IMG/VR virus record: IMGVR_UViG_3300043803_000595
Location: 1-30,216 of that record
Direction: 5' to 3' (one strand)
DNA length: 30,216 nucleotides
DNA from: a virus
Shown: piece by piece, positions 28,902 to 30,216 of the stretch
How the letters are laid out: each line of letters opens with the position of its first letter
Position numbering within the stretch: position 1 is the first letter of the stretch
Translations under genes and position numbers: made by a program
Notes under the pieces: generated by a model
Databases searched by the model: none
What the model was told of the DNA's origin: nothing
Seen by the model: only the letters and a program-made list of their open reading frames with translations

Positions 28902-29581
28902 AGGATCACCTCCTTCCGCCGCTTGTCCCATAGCGAGGCGTCGAGGATCTTCGCCACCCGTGCCTGGGTGAGTGCGTATTCCATCGAGAAACCTCGTTCC
29001 TTGTATGCGTCAATGATCGCCGCGATAGGGTCTTCGGCCTCTACGAGCCTCTGACCCTTCTTTGGACCGACTCCGGGGATGCCGGGGTATCCGTCCGTGC
29101 TGTCACCGCTGATCCACTGATACAGGAACACCTCCTCGGCTTGCTCCGGACTGATGACGGTGGTCGTCTCCTTGTCCGGATTGTGGTGGATGCCGGGAAT
29201 CTGACGGAGATCCTTGTCGATCGTGACGATGACGGGGTTCTCGACCCGTCCGTTCGTCGCCAGAATCCCGAGGATGTCGTCCGCCTCCAGCTTTTCGTGG
29301 TGGGGAGCAACCCGGTAGTTGGACCGGATGAACTCCTTGCACGCAGACAGGTGGACGGGACGGGGCTTGTCGATGCGGGACTTCTTGTAGTCCGGCCAGA
29401 GTCCGTACCGGAACGACTTCGGGGAGGAGAGGCAGCAGATGGACTCGTCAGCCTCGGCCAGTGCGGCCCAGTGACGAAGCATCCAGTCCGTTGCCCTCTC
29501 CGCCTCGTCAACGCCTTCCGTCTCGCACTGGAGTGCCGCACGGTAGGCCACGATGTCCGCATCAATCAGAGCCGTTCTCAT
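28871..29581 (-). CDS. 5'-3' exonuclease (T7 gp6-like, FEN family)
   Basis: This enzyme degrades duplex DNA from 5' ends and removes RNA primers; in T7 it also breaks down host DNA. Metal ligands are visible: LIDADIVAYRAA (Asp7, Asp9), KLEADDILG (Glu99, Asp101, Asp102) and VTIDKDLRQIPG (Asp122, Asp124). The H3TH DNA-binding motif is GDSTDGYPGIPGVGPKKG (159-176). At 236 residues it is smaller than T7 gp6 (300). AAAGGGA lies close to the ATG. Its 3' end overlaps the next gene by 31 bases. Confidence 0.95.
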   Translation of the reverse strand: MRTALIDADIVAYRAALQCETEGVDEAERATDWMLRHWAALAEADESICCLSSPKSFRYGLWPDYKKSRIDKPRPVHLSACKEFIRSNYRVAPHHEKLEADDILGILATNGRVENPVIVTIDKDLRQIPGIHHNPDKETTTVISPEQAEEVFLYQWISGDSTDGYPGIPGVGPKKGQRLVEAEDPIAAIIDAYKERGFSMEYALTQARVAKILDASLWDKRRKEVILWDFTPLQAP

Positions 29582-29593
29582 CGTTCCCTTTCG

Positions 29594-30148
29594 TCAGAGA
29601 GTCGCACCGCTGTATGCGAAGTTCACGGATGCACCGGTTCCGCTGTTGAGCGAACCGACCACCATGATACCGTCCCAGTCCCGAGTGTCAAACTCAAGGA
29701 CAGAGACATCGTCGGCAATGCCGATCGTGCGGTAGGCCGTCACAGGCAGGGACACCGTGGAGATCGTCCAAGTGTCCGCATACCGTGTGTTTCCGCTGCC
29801 GCTGTACTGCTTCGCACCAGCCGTGACCGATCCGGTCATCAGCGTCGAGAAGGTCCAGTATGGCGTCAGTGACCGGGGACCGTCGGCGATCTCGCGGAAC
29901 CCGTAGATCCCGAAGGTTGCCGTCTCGTTGTCGGCGTCGCTGACGAGAGCGACAAGCTGGAGGATCGGCTTCTCGGTCGTGATGACGAACCGTCCCGTTG
30001 CCATGTTCGATGACGGGGGATCGGCGGCATCCGCAATGGATGACGCGATGGCCGTGCTGAAGGTGGTGCCAGCCGTGTTGGCCAGAGTCCACCGGAGGGG
30101 CTTGGTTGCCGGATGGCCCCGGAATCCGTACTGAGCGTTGTAGTGCAT
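29594..30148 (-). CDS. Beta-rich structural-type protein of unknown role (184 aa)
   Basis: It starts MHYNAQYGFRGHPATKPLRW and is rich in Thr, Ser, Ala and Gly with alternating strands (MATGRFVITTEKPILQLVAL; ADTWTISTVSLPVTAY). The end WDGIMVVGSLNSGTGASVNF looks like a virion or fibre domain. It lies between an unknown gene and the gp6-like exonuclease, where T7 has replication genes. It starts three bases after the upstream stop. No family recognised. Confidence 0.7.
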   Translation of the reverse strand: MHYNAQYGFRGHPATKPLRWTLANTAGTTFSTAIASSIADAADPPSSNMATGRFVITTEKPILQLVALVSDADNETATFGIYGFREIADGPRSLTPYWTFSTLMTGSVTAGAKQYSGSGNTRYADTWTISTVSLPVTAYRTIGIADDVSVLEFDTRDWDGIMVVGSLNSGTGASVNFAYSGATL

Positions 30149-30151
30149 GTG

Positions 30152-30216
30152 TTATCCGTGGCGGTCGGAACGCGATCCGCCGGAAGAGGTGAATCCGACG
30201 CTGCCGTCGGCGTTGT
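30152..30216 (-). CDS. C-terminal end of a gene cut by the window edge
   Basis: A frame open to the right edge ends at TAA 30152-30154 with the residues NADGSVGFTSSGGSRSDRHG. The Gly/Ser-rich tail could end a structural or a DNA-binding protein. It is placed three bases before the next ATG, which fits the tight spacing of this genome. Too little is visible to name it. Confidence 0.5.
   Translation of the reverse strand, partial: NADGSVGFTSSGGSRSDRHG

Overview
The window is part of a T7-like podovirus genome (short-tailed, double-stranded DNA phage) with high G+C. Every gene I can support reads leftward on the minus strand, so genes are described right to left. The order 5'-3' exonuclease, portal, scaffold, major capsid, tail tubular A, tail tubular B, three internal virion (ejection) proteins, tail fibre, small terminase, large terminase is the T7 class II/III order. 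Good Shine-Dalgarno sites, a near-consensus sigma-70 promoter and a lipobox protein suggest a bacterial host with a conventional sigma-70, probably Gram-negative. The host cannot be named from this sequence. No single-subunit RNA polymerase, DNA polymerase, primase-helicase, integrase or endolysin gene was found; the replication genes presumably lie beyond one or both edges.

Right end (30216-28093): the tail of an unknown gene, a beta-rich structural-looking protein, a gp6-like exonuclease, a candidate circularly permuted papain-like protein and two small overlapping pre-portal genes. Head module (28100-23307): portal, scaffold, a lipoprotein with a second membrane segment, a 34-residue membrane peptide, a non-coding RNA block (an 86-nt folded element, a tRNA-Ile and a nested hairpin leader), major capsid and a small head-associated protein, closed by an intrinsic terminator placed like T7 T-phi. 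Tail and ejection module (23223-10622): gp11, gp12, gp14, gp15, gp16 and gp17 equivalents, often coupled by ATGA or TAATG junctions. Packaging (10625-8554): a small membrane/coiled-coil protein, then the small and large terminase subunits.

At 8553-7779 lies a 775-base non-coding region. It holds a large stem-loop, a helically phased array of seven 10-bp units whose minus strand is rich in GGG runs, two CCATAGG palindromes, an 8-bp perfect palindrome and a sigma-70 promoter firing left. Because it separates terminase (the last T7 gene) from an early-type set of small genes, I infer that it is the joined genome ends (terminal-repeat or concatemer junction) in a circular or permuted map.

Left of it (7778-1) is the early operon: about twenty small, tightly packed genes. 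Recognisable members are a compact DnaN-like sliding-clamp protein, a cytosine-methyltransferase-like protein, a flavin-dependent thymidylate synthase (ThyX) and Ea22-like proteins. The rest are unknown. Two membrane or regulatory micro-ORFs were found by reading the gaps. The clearest novelty candidates are the mini-clamp, the terminus array and the RNA block in front of the capsid gene.
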